From Candidatus Sumerlaeota bacterium (GTDB lineage Bacteria > Sumerlaeota > Sumerlaeia > MWCT01 > JAUWMI01), in NCBI GenBank assembly GCA_030613245.1, contig JAUWMI010000010.1, positions 1 through 64,000 on the forward strand: a stretch of DNA of 64,000 bases, in the 5' to 3' direction. Under the pieces are notes generated by a model. It was given only the letters and a program-made list of their open reading frames with translations, ran no database searches and had not been told where the DNA came from. Below, in pieces: positions 63,003 through 64,000 of the stretch. The position numbers were made by a program, and so were the translations under genes. Each line of letters starts with the position of its first letter. Positions within the stretch are counted from its first letter, which is position 1.

Positions 63003-64000
63003 GTCGTATTCCAGGCGCAACGCCGGAGATGAAGCCTGATCTGGAAATTGCGCAATCCGCACCTCTTAAGCCTATTCAGGACACCGCGGCATCTATGGGA
63101 TTGGAGGAGGAGGAGCTGGAGCTCTATGGGAAGTACAAGGCGAAGATTTCGCTGGATGCGCTCAAGCGACTTGAGAATCATTCGCACGGGAAATACATTG
63201 ACGTCACATGCATTACGCCCACTCCTCTGGGCGAGGGTAAGACCGTCACTACCATTGGGCTCAGCATGGCACTGAATCGGTTGGGGAAAACTGCGGTTGC
63301 CACGTTGCGCCAGCCCAGTATGGGGCCGACATTCGGGATCAAAGGGGGAGCCGCTGGCGGCGGCTACTCACAGGTCATCCCAATGGAGGATTTCAACCTA
63401 CACCTGACAGGCGATAATCATGCGGTGAGTGTAGCGAACAACCTGCTCGCTGCATTTATTGACAACCATATACACCATGGGAACGCCCTGGGGATACAGT
63501 CGCATACGATCAGCTGGAAGCGCGTGGTTGATATATCCGACCGTGCGTTGCGTAACATTGTCATAGGCCTGGGAAGACGGACTGACGGACCGATTCGTCA
63601 GGGGGGGTTTGACATTGCAGTGGCTTCGGAAGTCATGGCTATTCTCGCCCTGACCACCAGTTTGGCTGACCTGCGCCAGCGTCTGGGGCGAATTGTTGTT
63701 GCTGAGAGCTACGACGGTAAGCTGATTACGGCGGAAGATCTCAAGTGCGCAGGTGCAATGGCCGTGCTGCTCAAGGATGCAATCAAACCCACGCTGATGC
63801 AAACAATCGAGAACACACCATGTCTGGTACATACCGGACCATTTGCCAACATTGCGCATGGCAATTCGTCAATCCTGGCGGATCTCATCGGTCTGAAATG
63901 CGCGGATTATGTGATTACGGAAAGTGGTTTTGGAGCAGACATGGGATGCGAGAAATTCATGAACATAAAATGTCGCTCCAGTGGTCTTACGCCTGATGCC
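62999..64000 (+). CDS. fhs: Formate-tetrahydrofolate ligase, 5' part
   Basis: The first 334 codons are present; the window ends inside the gene (full length is usually about 555-560). Fhs activates formate with ATP to 10-formyl-H4folate, the entry of the Wood-Ljungdahl methyl branch. Motifs: [20 protein letters not shown] (about 72-91, nucleotide-binding), [20 protein letters not shown] (about 102-121), [14 protein letters not shown] (about 128-141) and [17 protein letters not shown] (about 201-217). An N-terminal extension of about 25 residues precedes the family core. It overlaps folB by 4 nt. The open frame is intact to the window edge. Confidence 0.97.
   Translation, partial: MSRIPGATPEMKPDLEIAQSAPLKPIQDTAASMGLEEEELELYGKYKAKISLDALKRLENHSHGKYIDVTCITPTPLGEGKTVTTIGLSMALNRLGKTAVATLRQPSMGPTFGIKGGAAGGGYSQVIPMEDFNLHLTGDNHAVSVANNLLAAFIDNHIHHGNALGIQSHTISWKRVVDISDRALRNIVIGLGRRTDGPIRQGGFDIAVASEVMAILALTTSLADLRQRLGRIVVAESYDGKLITAEDLKCAGAMAVLLKDAIKPTLMQTIENTPCLVHTGPFANIAHGNSSILADLIGLKCADYVITESGFGADMGCEKFMNIKCRSSGLTPDA

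Overview
The window looks like chromosomal DNA of an uncultured anaerobic, diderm bacterium. Lipoprotein signals, an Mvh-type NiFe hydrogenase beside heterodisulfide-reductase-like subunits, Wood-Ljungdahl methyl-branch genes, an arsenite methyltransferase and a GspG-like pseudopilin with a C-terminal TNGTISDGDVVR-type ending all fit a candidate-phylum genome from an anoxic setting. Lineages such as Hydrogenedentota, Sumerlaeota, Abyssubacteria, Aureabacteria or Omnitrophota are guesses from gene content only; no rRNA gene is present. Gene density is high and nearly all recognisable genes are intact. I see no prophage, transposase, CRISPR array, rRNA or tRNA.

Layout. 1-1.4 kb: a Cys-rich AbrB-type regulator and arsM, ending in a dispersed palindromic repeat. 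1.8-6.4 kb (minus): rpsO, pnp and an M16 peptidase, with a long hairpin in the rpsO-pnp spacer. 6.9-8.3 kb: purine permease. 8.6-12 kb (minus): recF, then ubiE-ubiX-ubiA for quinone synthesis. 12.5-23 kb (plus): envelope and sensing proteins, namely a TM/coiled-coil protein, a lipoprotein with a PHP/CehA-like fold whose metal ligands look lost, an M15-like peptidase, a 1604-residue beta-propeller/TM/TPR/Ser-Thr kinase, and a CsgG-like lipoprotein. 23-27.7 kb: hslU, eno, a duplicated-domain lipoprotein, maf. 27.8-31.3 kb (minus): small membrane protein, argS, triple OB-fold exported protein. 31.6-37 kb: GT-C membrane glycosyltransferase, a GH-like TIM barrel, and a pseudopilin/DUF362/DUF362 operon. 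37.2-42.6 kb (minus): hdrC-hdrB-mvhD-mvhG-mvhA-protease, with a HypA lacking its zinc finger at 43 kb. 43.5-46 kb: coaD, panB, nadC. 46.2-50.9 kb: a 1361-residue CHC2/TPR/DnaA-AAA+ fusion and a SHOCT-like membrane protein. 51-53 kb: polysaccharide deacetylase and GT4. 53.2-56.9 kb: mreB-mreC-mreD-rodA with no PBP2 gene. 57-60.5 kb: a propeller/gamma-glutamyltransferase fusion and a HEAT lipoprotein. 61-64 kb: corrinoid protein, methyl-H4folate methyltransferase, folB, fhs (cut by the window end).

How it fits together. The hydrogenase/Hdr operon could couple H2 oxidation to ferredoxin and disulfide (or similar) reduction by electron bifurcation, although hdrA is not here. The 61-64 kb genes handle formate activation, folate supply and methyl transfer to a corrinoid protein, so together they suggest H2/formate-linked one-carbon metabolism. 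The quinone genes hint at membrane respiration as well. The least explained parts are the two giant TPR proteins, the propeller-GGT fusion, the ligand-less PHP-like lipoprotein, the zinc-finger-less HypA, and three families of palindromic intergenic elements.
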